In this document: in pieces, positions 16,312 through 24,783 of the stretch
Layout of the letters: each line of letters begins with the position of its first letter
Numbering within the stretch: position 1 is the first letter of the stretch
From: Sphingobacterium tabacisoli
GTDB taxonomy: Bacteria > Bacteroidota > Bacteroidia > Sphingobacteriales > Sphingobacteriaceae
Reading direction: 5' to 3'
DNA: 64,000 nucleotides
Assembly: GCF_017908035.1 (NCBI RefSeq)
Contig: NZ_JAEQMU010000001.1
Coordinates: 1,922,001 to 1,986,000 of the forward strand
Translations under genes and position numbers: made by a program
The notes under the pieces: generated by a model
The model's database searches: none
Told to the model about the DNA's origin: nothing
What the model saw: the letters and a program-made list of their open reading frames with translations, nothing else

Positions 16312-16866
16312 CTACTTCTTGTATTCTCTTTGCAATACGGCAAAAATCTCTCCATCGACAAAACGTCCTTTTTCAAAGAAGTAATCCCGTAATGTGCCTT
16401 CGGATGAAAGTCCTACTTTTTCCAATAATCTACGCGAAGCGATATTTGCAGGATCGATAAAGGCTTCTATCCGGTTAAGCTTAAACTGCGAAAAACCGTA
16501 ATCCAATATACATTGAATTGCTTCGGTCATCATTCCTTTTTGCCAAAACCGGGGATGCAATTCATATCCTATCTCTGCCCGGCTATGCTCTGTGGCAAAA
16601 TTATGAAAACCACAGGTACCGATCAGTTTTTCAGGCTCTTCCTTTAGACAGATAGCCCAACGGATGGTATCTTTCCGTACATAGCGATCCTCCCAGATCT
16701 TAACGAGATCATGTGCTTCCTTAATATCCTGAAATGTAGGTAGATCGAAAAACTCTGTAACCTCATCTTTGGAAAAATAGGAATACAGCGCCTCCGCATC
16801 GGAGGGCTGTATTTGTCTTAACTGTAAGCGTTCAGTACTTAACAGTGGAAATTTATCAAAACTCAT
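16312..16866 (-). CDS. GNAT N-acetyltransferase, RimJ/RimL type
   Basis: This 184-residue protein has the layout of the RimJ/RimL branch of GNATs: LSTERLQLRQIQPSDAEALYSYF at the N-terminus, WAICLKEEPEKLIGTCGFHN in the middle, the acetyl-CoA region ELHPRFWQKGMMTEAI and the closing NIASRRLLEKVGL. Members acetylate N-termini of ribosomal proteins or small molecules. It lies 21 bases downstream of mgtA on the same strand and is probably the last gene of that transcript. A functional link to magnesium is not evident. Confidence 0.87.
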   Translation of the reverse strand: MSFDKFPLLSTERLQLRQIQPSDAEALYSYFSKDEVTEFFDLPTFQDIKEAHDLVKIWEDRYVRKDTIRWAICLKEEPEKLIGTCGFHNFATEHSRAEIGYELHPRFWQKGMMTEAIQCILDYGFSQFKLNRIEAFIDPANIASRRLLEKVGLSSEGTLRDYFFEKGRFVDGEIFAVLQREYKK

Positions 16867-16887
16867 AAGCCATAAAAGTACCTAAAA

Positions 16888-19596
16888 TTACAACCAAGTG
16901 TTGAACTTTTTAATAAACCAATTCTTGACTACCTGGGTAAGCAAGCAATACGATACTAATATTCCGATCAACCAAGGGAAGTAACTAAGTGGCAATGGCT
17001 GCATCTTTAATGCTTCTGCAAATGGTGAGAATGGCAATAGAATACCGATCAACATAATCAGTGAAGTCAACGCTACTACCGGTGCCGCTGCCCAGCTCTG
17101 TATAAATGGAATCTTACGGGTACGTATCATGTGAATAATCAACGTCTGCGACAACAATCCTTCTACAAACCAACCCGTCTGAAACAGGGTTTCATGCTCT
17201 GGGCTATTGGCTTTGAAGACGAAATACAATACGGCAAACGTCGCAAAATCGAATATAGAACTAATCGGGCCTATATATATCATAAATCTGGATACACCTG
17301 CCGCATCCCATTTACGTGGCTTTTGGATGAAATCTTCGTCCATTTTATCCCAAGGGATAGATATCTGCGAGATATCGTACAACAGGTTTTGGATCAACAG
17401 GTGCATGGGCAACATCGGCAGGAAAGGCAAAAAAGCACTCGCCCCCAACATACTGAACATGTTTCCAAAGTTACTACTAGTCGTCATATTGATATACTTG
17501 ATAATATTACCAAAGGTCCGTCTTCCGTAGATGACACCTTTACGCAATACCATAAGATCCTTCTCTAATAAAATAATATCCGCACTTTCTTTAGCAACAT
17601 CGACAGCGGTATCAACACTGATGCCGACATCAGCTTCTTTTAATGCTGCAGCATCGTTGATACCATCCCCCATAAAGCCAACGGTATGTCCTTTATCCCG
17701 TAATGCTTTGACAACACGTACTTTTTGAAGTGGGTTAAGCTTAGCGAATACCGACACGGACTCCACACAATTACTCAAATCCTCATCCGACATCTGCTCC
17801 AATTCGGCACCACGAACAATATGCTGTACAGGAATACCGATATCTTTGCATATCTTCTGGGTCACTGTTTCATTATCTCCTGTCACCACTTTTACTTCTA
17901 CTCCCAACTTATGCAATGCCTCGATAGCTGGTTGAGCTGATGGCTTGGCGGGATCCAGGAAACCGATGAAACCTGTTAAAGTCATTCCTTTTTCATCCCC
18001 AATACCGTAAGTCAGTGGGTGGGATGCATCAAACTCTTTAATAGCGACAAGGAGTACACGTAGACCTTCATCGTTCATTTTCTTGGAAGTCTGCAATACA
18101 ATCCTACGCATGGTATCATCCATTGGAATGGCCTTATCATTCTCGACATGGAGGCTTCTATCTTCTCCCGGCTCAAACGCATAATCACAAAGTGCTAACA
18201 TTTCCTCTACTGCACCTTTACAGATCAACAAGTGTTTGCCATCGTGTTTTTTCAGGATGACCGACATACGACGGCGCTCAAAATCAAAAGGTATCTCATC
18301 TACTTTCAGATACTGCTCCTCGACCTTCAGGTAATCATGCAATTCGACATGTTCCAACACCGCTTTATCCATTAGGTTTTTAAGTCCGGTCTGATGAAAG
18401 CTATTCAAATAAGCCCATTTTAACACCTCATCGTCTTCAATACCATAAACATTAAGGTGTTTTTCGAGAACGATTTTATCAAGGGTCAATGTACCTGTCT
18501 TATCTGTACATAACACATCCATCGCTCCGATATTCTGTATTGAGTTCAGGCGTTTGACGATCACCTTACGCTTGCTCATATTGACGGCTCCCTTTGCCAG
18601 ATTGGCGGTGACAATCATGGGTAACATCTCTGGTGTCAACCCTACGGCTATAGCTATCGCAAATAGCAATGCTTCCAGCCAGTCTCCTTTGACTAAACCA
18701 TTGATCAGGAATATGACCGGAACCATCACTAACATAAAACGGATCAGCAACAGACTAACATTATTGATCCCCTTATCAAAGCTGGTCTCTGGTCTTTCAC
18801 TGGTAATGGATTTACTGATACTACCGAAATAAGTGTAATTACCTGTAGCTACGACTACAGCCATCGCTGCACCACTCACCACATTGGTTCCCATAAAACA
18901 GAGGTTACGCAATTCTATGACCTGCATATTTTCTGCATCGCGCACAGGCAGATGATGTTTTTCTACAGGCAATGCCTCTCCTGTGAGCATACTCTCACTC
19001 ACAAAAAGATCCTTACTGGTAAGAATACGGCAGTCTGCAGGAATCATATCTCCTGCAGAAAGGTAGACGATATCTCCCGGCACCAACTCCGCAATTGGAA
19101 TCTCCTTTTTCACCTTGGATTTACGCGATACGGTAGCAGTGGTTTTCACCATTCCCTTAAGCTTTTCGGCAGCGCTATTGCTTCTAAACTCTTGGATAAA
19201 ACGTAATAATACGCTTAGGAATACCATAACCAATACGACTGTAACGGTCATATAATCCTTTTCGTGTGCCGGAGCCAACCACACATCAATAACAAAAGAC
19301 ACTAAGGCTATCGCCAATAATATATAAATAAAGGGATTGGCAAAAGCCTGAAGCAACTGTACGTACCACTTGGGCGCTTTTTGATGCTGTACCTCATTAG
19401 GGCCAAACTTTGCACGGCGGTCTTCGGCAATACGATCAGTAATACCTTCCTCATTGGTCTCTAACATGGCATATACCCATTTGTCATCCTGCGCAGAAGC
19501 ATTCCGCAATTTGGTCACGGTCCCTAGGTTCATACCACTAGAGCCCAGTGTTGTTTGGAGAGCATCCTTAATCCTGTTGTTCATCTTTAATGCCAT
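16888..19596 (-). CDS. mgtA: Magnesium-translocating P-type ATPase (P3B)
   Basis: This 902-residue inner-membrane pump is of MgtA/MgtB type (usual length about 900). Visible motifs are LTGEALPVEK (actuator domain, residues 204-213), GLTPEMLPMIVT in transmembrane helix 4 (319-330), the phosphorylation motif DKTGT with the acceptor aspartate at 365, VTGDNE, and GDGINDAAAL. TPEMLPM is characteristic of the P3B magnesium branch rather than calcium pumps. The gene follows mgtC (74-bp gap) and a two-component system on the same strand. The start MALKMNN at 19596 is plausible; a second ATG is 4 codons in. Confidence 0.95.
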   Translation of the reverse strand: MALKMNNRIKDALQTTLGSSGMNLGTVTKLRNASAQDDKWVYAMLETNEEGITDRIAEDRRAKFGPNEVQHQKAPKWYVQLLQAFANPFIYILLAIALVSFVIDVWLAPAHEKDYMTVTVVLVMVFLSVLLRFIQEFRSNSAAEKLKGMVKTTATVSRKSKVKKEIPIAELVPGDIVYLSAGDMIPADCRILTSKDLFVSESMLTGEALPVEKHHLPVRDAENMQVIELRNLCFMGTNVVSGAAMAVVVATGNYTYFGSISKSITSERPETSFDKGINNVSLLLIRFMLVMVPVIFLINGLVKGDWLEALLFAIAIAVGLTPEMLPMIVTANLAKGAVNMSKRKVIVKRLNSIQNIGAMDVLCTDKTGTLTLDKIVLEKHLNVYGIEDDEVLKWAYLNSFHQTGLKNLMDKAVLEHVELHDYLKVEEQYLKVDEIPFDFERRRMSVILKKHDGKHLLICKGAVEEMLALCDYAFEPGEDRSLHVENDKAIPMDDTMRRIVLQTSKKMNDEGLRVLLVAIKEFDASHPLTYGIGDEKGMTLTGFIGFLDPAKPSAQPAIEALHKLGVEVKVVTGDNETVTQKICKDIGIPVQHIVRGAELEQMSDEDLSNCVESVSVFAKLNPLQKVRVVKALRDKGHTVGFMGDGINDAAALKEADVGISVDTAVDVAKESADIILLEKDLMVLRKGVIYGRRTFGNIIKYINMTTSSNFGNMFSMLGASAFLPFLPMLPMHLLIQNLLYDISQISIPWDKMDEDFIQKPRKWDAAGVSRFMIYIGPISSIFDFATFAVLYFVFKANSPEHETLFQTGWFVEGLLSQTLIIHMIRTRKIPFIQSWAAAPVVALTSLIMLIGILLPFSPFAEALKMQPLPLSYFPWLIGILVSYCLLTQVVKNWFIKKFNTWL

Positions 19597-19670
19597 AAAA
19601 TTCTCTGTTTATTGTAATTTCAACGGTTCAAAAATCTGTTAATGATCTCTTTCCATACTAGTCTGTATGG

Positions 19671-20375
19671 TTATAATTCCGACTGTGCGCCTATGATCTC
19701 CCAACTTACCTTAACCACCTTTTCCTGTATCGTCAGACGGCTGGCAACACTCTCAATTAGGCTATCCTGTGGGGTTACCGCTCTAATAATTGCGGTAATT
19801 ATGACATGAGATTTGTCTTCTGTATCATCGCTGGACAATGACTTTAGTAGTACCCTATCCTCATTGCTCAACATCTGCATCAAGGATACCCGAACGGCAT
19901 TCTCCACATCTGTATTACATTTGAGCTTAATCATATAATCCACCTGTTCGTGCTCAGACTTAGAGAAGTTGATCCGTCCTAAAAACAAACCTAACGGTCT
20001 CAGTAACAAATGGGTCAATATAATCGCTAGGGCTACTAAGGTAGCCTGTGGGTACAGACCGACACCACATAGGGCACCAACAGCAGCAGAACACCAAATG
20101 GTAGCTGCAGTATTCAATCCCTGTACAGTCCCCCCATCTTTCATGATGACACCTGCTCCTAAGAAACCTATACCGCTGACAATATAGGACGCTACCCGAC
20201 CAGTCGCATCTCCCGCTATTTCGGCAGCGAGCAACAAGAAAGAGGCTGCACCCAATGATACTAATGTATTGGTGCGGAGTCCGGCGCTTCGCTGGCGCCA
20301 TTGTCTCTCTACTCCAATCAGGGCGCCTAATAAAAAAGCGACGGCAAGTCGTGTTGCAAAGTCAAGAATTCCCAT
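19671..20375 (-). CDS. mgtC: MgtC/SapB-family membrane protein
   Basis: This 234-residue protein (ATG at 20375; a GTG two codons earlier is possible) has the MgtC/SapB N-terminal membrane domain with the signature GALIGVERQWRQRSAGLRTNTLVSLGA and the GIGFLGAGVIMKDGG loop. A cytoplasmic ACT-like domain of about 90 residues follows. In Salmonella MgtC supports growth in low magnesium and inhibits F1Fo ATP synthase. Position directly before mgtA and behind a sensor/regulator pair supports a magnesium-limitation role here (inference). Confidence 0.92.
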   Translation of the reverse strand: MGILDFATRLAVAFLLGALIGVERQWRQRSAGLRTNTLVSLGAASFLLLAAEIAGDATGRVASYIVSGIGFLGAGVIMKDGGTVQGLNTAATIWCSAAVGALCGVGLYPQATLVALAIILTHLLLRPLGLFLGRINFSKSEHEQVDYMIKLKCNTDVENAVRVSLMQMLSNEDRVLLKSLSSDDTEDKSHVIITAIIRAVTPQDSLIESVASRLTIQEKVVKVSWEIIGAQSEL

Positions 20376-20487
20376 TGTCACAGATTTTTATTGTTTACAA
20401 AAACAAAGATCCTATAACAACAACAAAACAACCGTTAGAGTGTTGGTAGAAAAAGATTAGAATTTTATTAGAAAAGGATTGGGTAGC

Positions 20488-21855
20488 TTATAAATGTGGC
20501 AATTTGAGATGAAATGTTGTTCCTTTCTGCGGGGTAGAATCGATCTGTATGCTTCCGTGATGTAAGGAGACAATTTTATGGGTCAGGGAGAGACCGATAC
20601 CATTGCCGTCTGTAAAAGTTTTATTCTCCCCTCTAAAAAAAGGCGTAAAGATACGTTCGATATCTTCTGCTGAGATTCCGATGCCATTATCCTCAAATGT
20701 CAGAAAGACATCTGTTTTATCAAATCCAATGGACACGGTACACTTGTGATCGTCGGAGAATTTGCACCCATTGTCGATTAGGTTGGCAAAAGCCACTTTG
20801 AGTAGATATGCATTCCCCTGAACAGAGATCGAGGTATCATCTTCAATCTCGCCATCGAATTCTACACCTATTCTATAGGAGGGCTCAGCCGACTGTACCT
20901 GTTGAAGCGCATCGATCAATACTTCGTCTATACGTGTCGGTTTGAATGTTATTTCTGTTGGATCATAACTTGCTTTAGCCAGATCCAGTAGACTATTGGA
21001 CAATTTGGTCAGGCGTTTAGCGTCATTTAGCGCTCTATCAATAATCAATTTATAATCTGCAATAGTCTGGTCCTTGGAAGTCGACAGTTCCAATTCAGCG
21101 ATTATAGCAGCCAAGGGGGTACGTAGCTCGTGTGCGATATTAGACACGAAATGCTTCTGTGCATCAAAAGAACTCTCTAAACGATCCAACATACCGTTGA
21201 ATGTATCAGCCAAGCGTGCCAATTCGTCGCCATTAGCCGAACTCTCAATACGCAAATCTAAATTCGTAGCTGATATATTCCGAGCCCGCTCAGTCATCGC
21301 ATTTATCGGCCGGAAGAAGCGTCTGGAGAAATACTTACCCGCTATATATATAATCAATAGCGCTACGACCAACCCGACCAACATCGCCTTTAAGAGGTAG
21401 TCAAGCTTACGGTACCCGTATTCATCATAGGCTGCCGCTGTCACGATATAGTCTTTACCTTCATACGGATACAATAGACCTATCACCTGCCATTTATCCT
21501 GATAGAAATATAGCTTTTGCTCCTTTGTCAACCTACTCAGCATATCTGGCGTTTCCTTCACAAAATCGATATCAACCGCATCATGGTATAGGAGTTTGTG
21601 CTCGGTATCATAGATTGCAACCTCGACCTCATTTAGGATCTTACGGTTATTGTGGTATATATCCTGTAGAGTCTGCTTATCGACGCGTGCATTCAAAAAA
21701 ACGTTGGCCTTCGTAATAGCCTCTTTCTCTAAAAGTGCATAGAATTCCCGTTCGCGGTTATTGACTGAAGTGTGATATACGGCAAAAGCAAACAACAATA
21801 GGATAGCTCCTGTAATCGCTGTAAAAACCAAAGTAAGCCGCGTCCGAATCTGCAT
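20488..21855 (-). CDS. Sensor histidine kinase of the mgtC/mgtA-linked two-component system
   Basis: This 455-residue inner-membrane kinase has TM1 (about residues 7-28), a periplasmic sensor region (about 30-150), TM2 (about 155-175), HAMP (176-230), HisKA with phospho-acceptor His242 in AHELRTPL, and an HATPase domain with N box NLIDNGCKF, G1 DNGIGI and G2 GNGIGLSL. The periplasmic part has several acidic stretches (HDAVDIDFVKE, YEGKDY, DEYGY), as would suit a cation sensor, though they are far fewer than in PhoQ. Its start overlaps the regulator stop (TAATG). It lies 112 bp upstream of mgtC. Confidence 0.92.
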   Translation of the reverse strand: MQIRTRLTLVFTAITGAILLLFAFAVYHTSVNNREREFYALLEKEAITKANVFLNARVDKQTLQDIYHNNRKILNEVEVAIYDTEHKLLYHDAVDIDFVKETPDMLSRLTKEQKLYFYQDKWQVIGLLYPYEGKDYIVTAAAYDEYGYRKLDYLLKAMLVGLVVALLIIYIAGKYFSRRFFRPINAMTERARNISATNLDLRIESSANGDELARLADTFNGMLDRLESSFDAQKHFVSNIAHELRTPLAAIIAELELSTSKDQTIADYKLIIDRALNDAKRLTKLSNSLLDLAKASYDPTEITFKPTRIDEVLIDALQQVQSAEPSYRIGVEFDGEIEDDTSISVQGNAYLLKVAFANLIDNGCKFSDDHKCTVSIGFDKTDVFLTFEDNGIGISAEDIERIFTPFFRGENKTFTDGNGIGLSLTHKIVSLHHGSIQIDSTPQKGTTFHLKLPHL

Positions 21856-22535
21856 TAATCCTGCTTTAATATGAACCCCATTCCCGATTTAGTATGAATG
21901 AGCTTCGTGTCAAAATTCTCATCCACCTTTTTTCGGAGGTAATTTATATATACATTGATAAAATTAGTTCCTGTATCAAAGTGCGTATCCCATACTTTCT
22001 CTGCTATCTCTACGCGAGACAATACCCGTTCTGGATTCTGCATCATGTACTCTAAAAGCTTAAATTCCTTAGGTGTCAGGTTAATCTCCACCTCTCCCCT
22101 TTTTACCACCTTAGTATGTAGATTCATTTCCAGATCACCATATTTCAAAATGAACCCTGTTGGTGATGCAGGTCTTCCATTACGCTTTAATAAAGCCCTT
22201 ACCCGCACCATGAGCTCGCGCATTTCAAACGGTTTGACCAAATAATCATCTGCTCCGGCATCAAAGCCTTCAACTTTATCGTCTGTTGTCCCTAAAGCAG
22301 TAAGCATTATAATAGGCACATCCGGTTTAATCTGTCGGATTTCTTTACATAAATCCAATCCATCCATTTTCGGCAAGATGATATCCGTAATGATTAATTC
22401 ATAATCGTTCTGTAGGGCCAATTTTTTAGCAGACAATCCATCATAGGCAATCATCGATGTGAATCCTTGTTCGTCCAACCCCCGTTGAATCAACTCTGCT
22501 ACACGAATATCGTCTTCGACTATTAAGATGCTCAT
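21855..22535 (-). CDS. OmpR-family response regulator
   Basis: This 226-residue DNA-binding regulator has a receiver domain (residues 1-120) with phospho-acceptor Asp51 (IITDIILPKMDG), the conserved T in MLTALG and K in LVKPFEM, and a C-terminal winged helix (about 130-224, with LTPKEFKLLEYMMQNPERVLSR). It is the first gene of the regulator-kinase-mgtC-mgtA series. A 14-bp palindrome lies 7 bases upstream of its start codon and may be its own binding site. Confidence 0.93.
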   Translation of the reverse strand: MSILIVEDDIRVAELIQRGLDEQGFTSMIAYDGLSAKKLALQNDYELIITDIILPKMDGLDLCKEIRQIKPDVPIIMLTALGTTDDKVEGFDAGADDYLVKPFEMRELMVRVRALLKRNGRPASPTGFILKYGDLEMNLHTKVVKRGEVEINLTPKEFKLLEYMMQNPERVLSRVEIAEKVWDTHFDTGTNFINVYINYLRKKVDENFDTKLIHTKSGMGFILKQD

Positions 22536-22542
22536 ACGTAAA

Positions 22543-22556
22543 TACTATTAATAGTA
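22543..22556. promoter_or_regulatory. Perfect 14-bp palindrome upstream of the response regulator
   Basis: TACTATTAATAGTA is fully self-complementary and ends 7 bases before the response-regulator start codon at 22535. Position suggests an autoregulatory or repressor operator. OmpR-type proteins more often bind direct repeats, so another regulator is possible. Confidence 0.35.
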
Positions 22557-22686
22557 GTCCAAAACTAAGTAAATATATTCAATTTGACTATCAACTGGCA
22601 CTTTGCTTTTGCGGAGCCTACAAAATCTTAAACAAGTACTGGCCGAAACACTTATATTTACTGCTGATAAGCCATGAACGATTGGA

Positions 22687-23430
22687 ATGGAAAAAATCAA
22701 CTCTAAAGTAGCGGTAAGCAATATCATAAAGGAATCGTTGGAAGTTCTGGAACGCTGCGGAGCCGATGAATTCTTTGCAACTCTACATAAGGATCTGTTA
22801 AAAAAGAAAATCAGATTTCCTTTATTGGAATTTGCTACCCGACAAATTATAGCTCAGACACCTTCTTCAAAACAAATACAGCTAGCAGACCGTATTATCG
22901 AGATGCAGGAAATAGGAAGTCAGGTCCTCGCAGGAATCATCCTACAGACCCGACTTGATCTAGACTTTGAAGGTTCGATAGCAAAGGCCTGCGCTTACAT
23001 TCAATATGGCAACGAATGGTATGTGTGCGATATTATAGGCGAACGGGTACTGGGTTATGCTTTATTGACAAATCCAGAACGAACAATCCCGGTGCTGCAA
23101 CGCTTATCATCTCATGAGGATAAATGGATCGTCCGAACCGTAGGGGTAGCTACACATTATGCCGTCAAAAAAGGACTTGACAAGAGTTTTGTTGAAACAG
23201 TGTTTCAGATTCTATTGAACTGCACCAATACCACTGATTTTCACACCAAGAAAGGTATCGGCTGGGGGGCCAAGACGGTAGCACGATTTCATCCGGACAT
23301 AGTAGCTAAATATACAGCACAGATTATGGCTCCCACGACGAGGCAATGGTTTCGTACTAAAATCAATATCGGCCTTAACCGCAACAAAAGTCATGACACA
23401 ACGCATCTCAGCAAAAAGCATACTCCATAA
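22687..23430 (+). CDS. DNA alkylation repair protein (AlkD-like HEAT-repeat fold)
   Basis: This 247-residue soluble protein is predicted to be largely helical, with repeating HEAT-like helices. It carries features of the AlkC/AlkD alkyl-purine glycosylase group: NEWYVCDIIGERVLGYAL (about residues 109-126, matching the W..CD region) and EDKWIVRTVGVATHYAVKKGLD, then KGIGWGAKTVARFHP. AlkD removes positively charged alkylated bases without flipping. The C-terminal residues overlap the radical SAM gene by 38 bases in another frame. Family call is fairly secure; glycosylase activity is inferred. Confidence 0.75.
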   Translation: MEKINSKVAVSNIIKESLEVLERCGADEFFATLHKDLLKKKIRFPLLEFATRQIIAQTPSSKQIQLADRIIEMQEIGSQVLAGIILQTRLDLDFEGSIAKACAYIQYGNEWYVCDIIGERVLGYALLTNPERTIPVLQRLSSHEDKWIVRTVGVATHYAVKKGLDKSFVETVFQILLNCTNTTDFHTKKGIGWGAKTVARFHPDIVAKYTAQIMAPTTRQWFRTKINIGLNRNKSHDTTHLSKKHTP

Positions 23431-24286
23431 AACCAAGCGAAGAGATCCTTGGTTTCTGGATGACTATACGCTCAACCCCTATAGCAGTTGTTCTTTCAAC
23501 TGCCTATACTGCTACACGCGAGGTAGTAAGTATGGGATAAATATGGAGGAAAAATTGAGTGTAAAGGACAATGCTGTAGAATTGTTGGACAAGCAATTGA
23601 CCCTACGAGCCCGTAAACAACAATATGGAATCATTGTACTCTCATCAGCGACAGATCCCTATTTACACATAGAAGCTTCTGAAAAATTAACAAGACAGCT
23701 TTTGGAAGTCATCCTTCATCACCGATTTCCCGTTCACGTACTGACTAAATCTGACCTCGTCGTACGCGATTTTGATCTGTTAAAAGCAATAGATAAACAA
23801 GCCATTCTACCAGTAGACTTACGGGACAAATTAACGCATAAAGCTTTTCTGAGTTTTTCTTTTTCTACCATTGATGATGCTGTAGGGCATATTTTCGAAC
23901 CTGGAGCCCCAGCACCATCCGCACGGCTATCGGCTATCACTCAGGCGCGTGCACAGGGTCTTCATTGTGGGGTTAGCCTGATGCCTCTTTTGCCTTTTAT
24001 CTCAGACACTACAGTTCATCTCAATCTGATGTTCCAAACCTTCCGGGCCTTGGATATTTCTTATATTTTTCCAGCTACATTGACTCTACATGGTAACGAT
24101 ATAACCGATAGCAAGACGCTTGTCTTAAGAGCTATCGCTAAACATTATCCAGATTTACTCCCCCGGTACCAACGCTATTTTGCAGTTGATTCGCAAATGC
24201 CAGCCTATTATCGCAAGGCTTTTGCTAAAAAAATGCAAGAACTCTGTCAGGACTATCAATTGCCGAACACCCTGTTCGATAGGTAA
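23393..24286 (+). CDS. SPL-type radical SAM protein
   Basis: This 297-residue protein has the radical SAM iron-sulfur motif CxxxCxxC as CSFNCLYC (C33, C37, C40) near its N-terminus, followed by YTRGSKYG and VLSSATDPYLHIEASEKLTRQLLE, matching the spore-photoproduct-lyase-like (Rv2578c) group. The exact reaction of this group outside spore formers is unknown. The start lies 38 bases inside the AlkD-like gene, which indicates co-translation and hints at a shared role in DNA damage repair (inference). ATG at 23393 is the natural start. Confidence 0.87.
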   Translation: MTQRISAKSILHKTKRRDPWFLDDYTLNPYSSCSFNCLYCYTRGSKYGINMEEKLSVKDNAVELLDKQLTLRARKQQYGIIVLSSATDPYLHIEASEKLTRQLLEVILHHRFPVHVLTKSDLVVRDFDLLKAIDKQAILPVDLRDKLTHKAFLSFSFSTIDDAVGHIFEPGAPAPSARLSAITQARAQGLHCGVSLMPLLPFISDTTVHLNLMFQTFRALDISYIFPATLTLHGNDITDSKTLVLRAIAKHYPDLLPRYQRYFAVDSQMPAYYRKAFAKKMQELCQDYQLPNTLFDR

Positions 24287-24397
24287 CAGAACTTGCTTCC
24301 TTTTAACGCTTAACATCTGCATTTCTAAATAGCAGGCTTTGCTGTAGCGAAACGTTTTTTAAGCCGTTATAGTTCTACAATCAGAAACTAAGTTATT

Positions 24398-24739
24398 ATG
24401 AGAAAAATTATTATCCTATTGATAGCCGTAACCTTTGTATTGGGCTGTAAGAAATCAGAAGAGACCGTAGACATTCCTGAATGTATTGGAGAGATGGTCA
24501 AACGTTATGAGAAGGAGTTGAAATGCACCAAACAAGGATCCATGGAGACCAATCTATACCGTGGCATCTATAAAAATCAGCAGGTATATTTCGCTAACAC
24601 AATGTGTATAAACTGTAATGTAATGCCTCCTAAATATGGTTACGACTGCTCGGGAAAAAAGATTGATTTCAGTAGTTTTCAAGATGTCCGCGATATTAAA
24701 CAAGTCTACAACAGTTGTACTAAAAAGATAATCGAGTAA
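24398..24739 (+). CDS. Small cysteine-rich lipoprotein, unknown function
   Basis: This 113-residue protein has a lipoprotein signal peptide (VLGC, lipidated Cys17) followed by KKSEE. The mature part has six further cysteines (29, 43, 70, 73, 84, 107) with a CINC pair, which suggests three disulfide bonds in the periplasm or on the cell surface. It is not recognised. It starts 111 bp after the radical SAM gene and ends at a bidirectional terminator. Confidence 0.7.
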   Translation: MRKIIILLIAVTFVLGCKKSEETVDIPECIGEMVKRYEKELKCTKQGSMETNLYRGIYKNQQVYFANTMCINCNVMPPKYGYDCSGKKIDFSSFQDVRDIKQVYNSCTKKIIE

Positions 24740-24744
24740 TAGAT

Positions 24745-24769
24745 AAGGCTGTCTAAAATAGACAGCCTT
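24745..24769. terminator. Bidirectional terminator hairpin
   Basis: AAGGCTGTCTA (24745-24755) and TAGACAGCCTT (24759-24769) are perfectly complementary around an AAA loop. It lies between the convergent small lipoprotein gene (ends 24739) and the TIG-NHL gene (ends 24784), and would end the long minus-strand surface operon. Confidence 0.8.
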
Positions 24770-24783
24770 TATCATTTCACTAT

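Noticed and set aside
17131..17568. 145-codon open frame on the plus strand
   Set aside because: Antisense to mgtA, which has all P-type ATPase motifs in frame.
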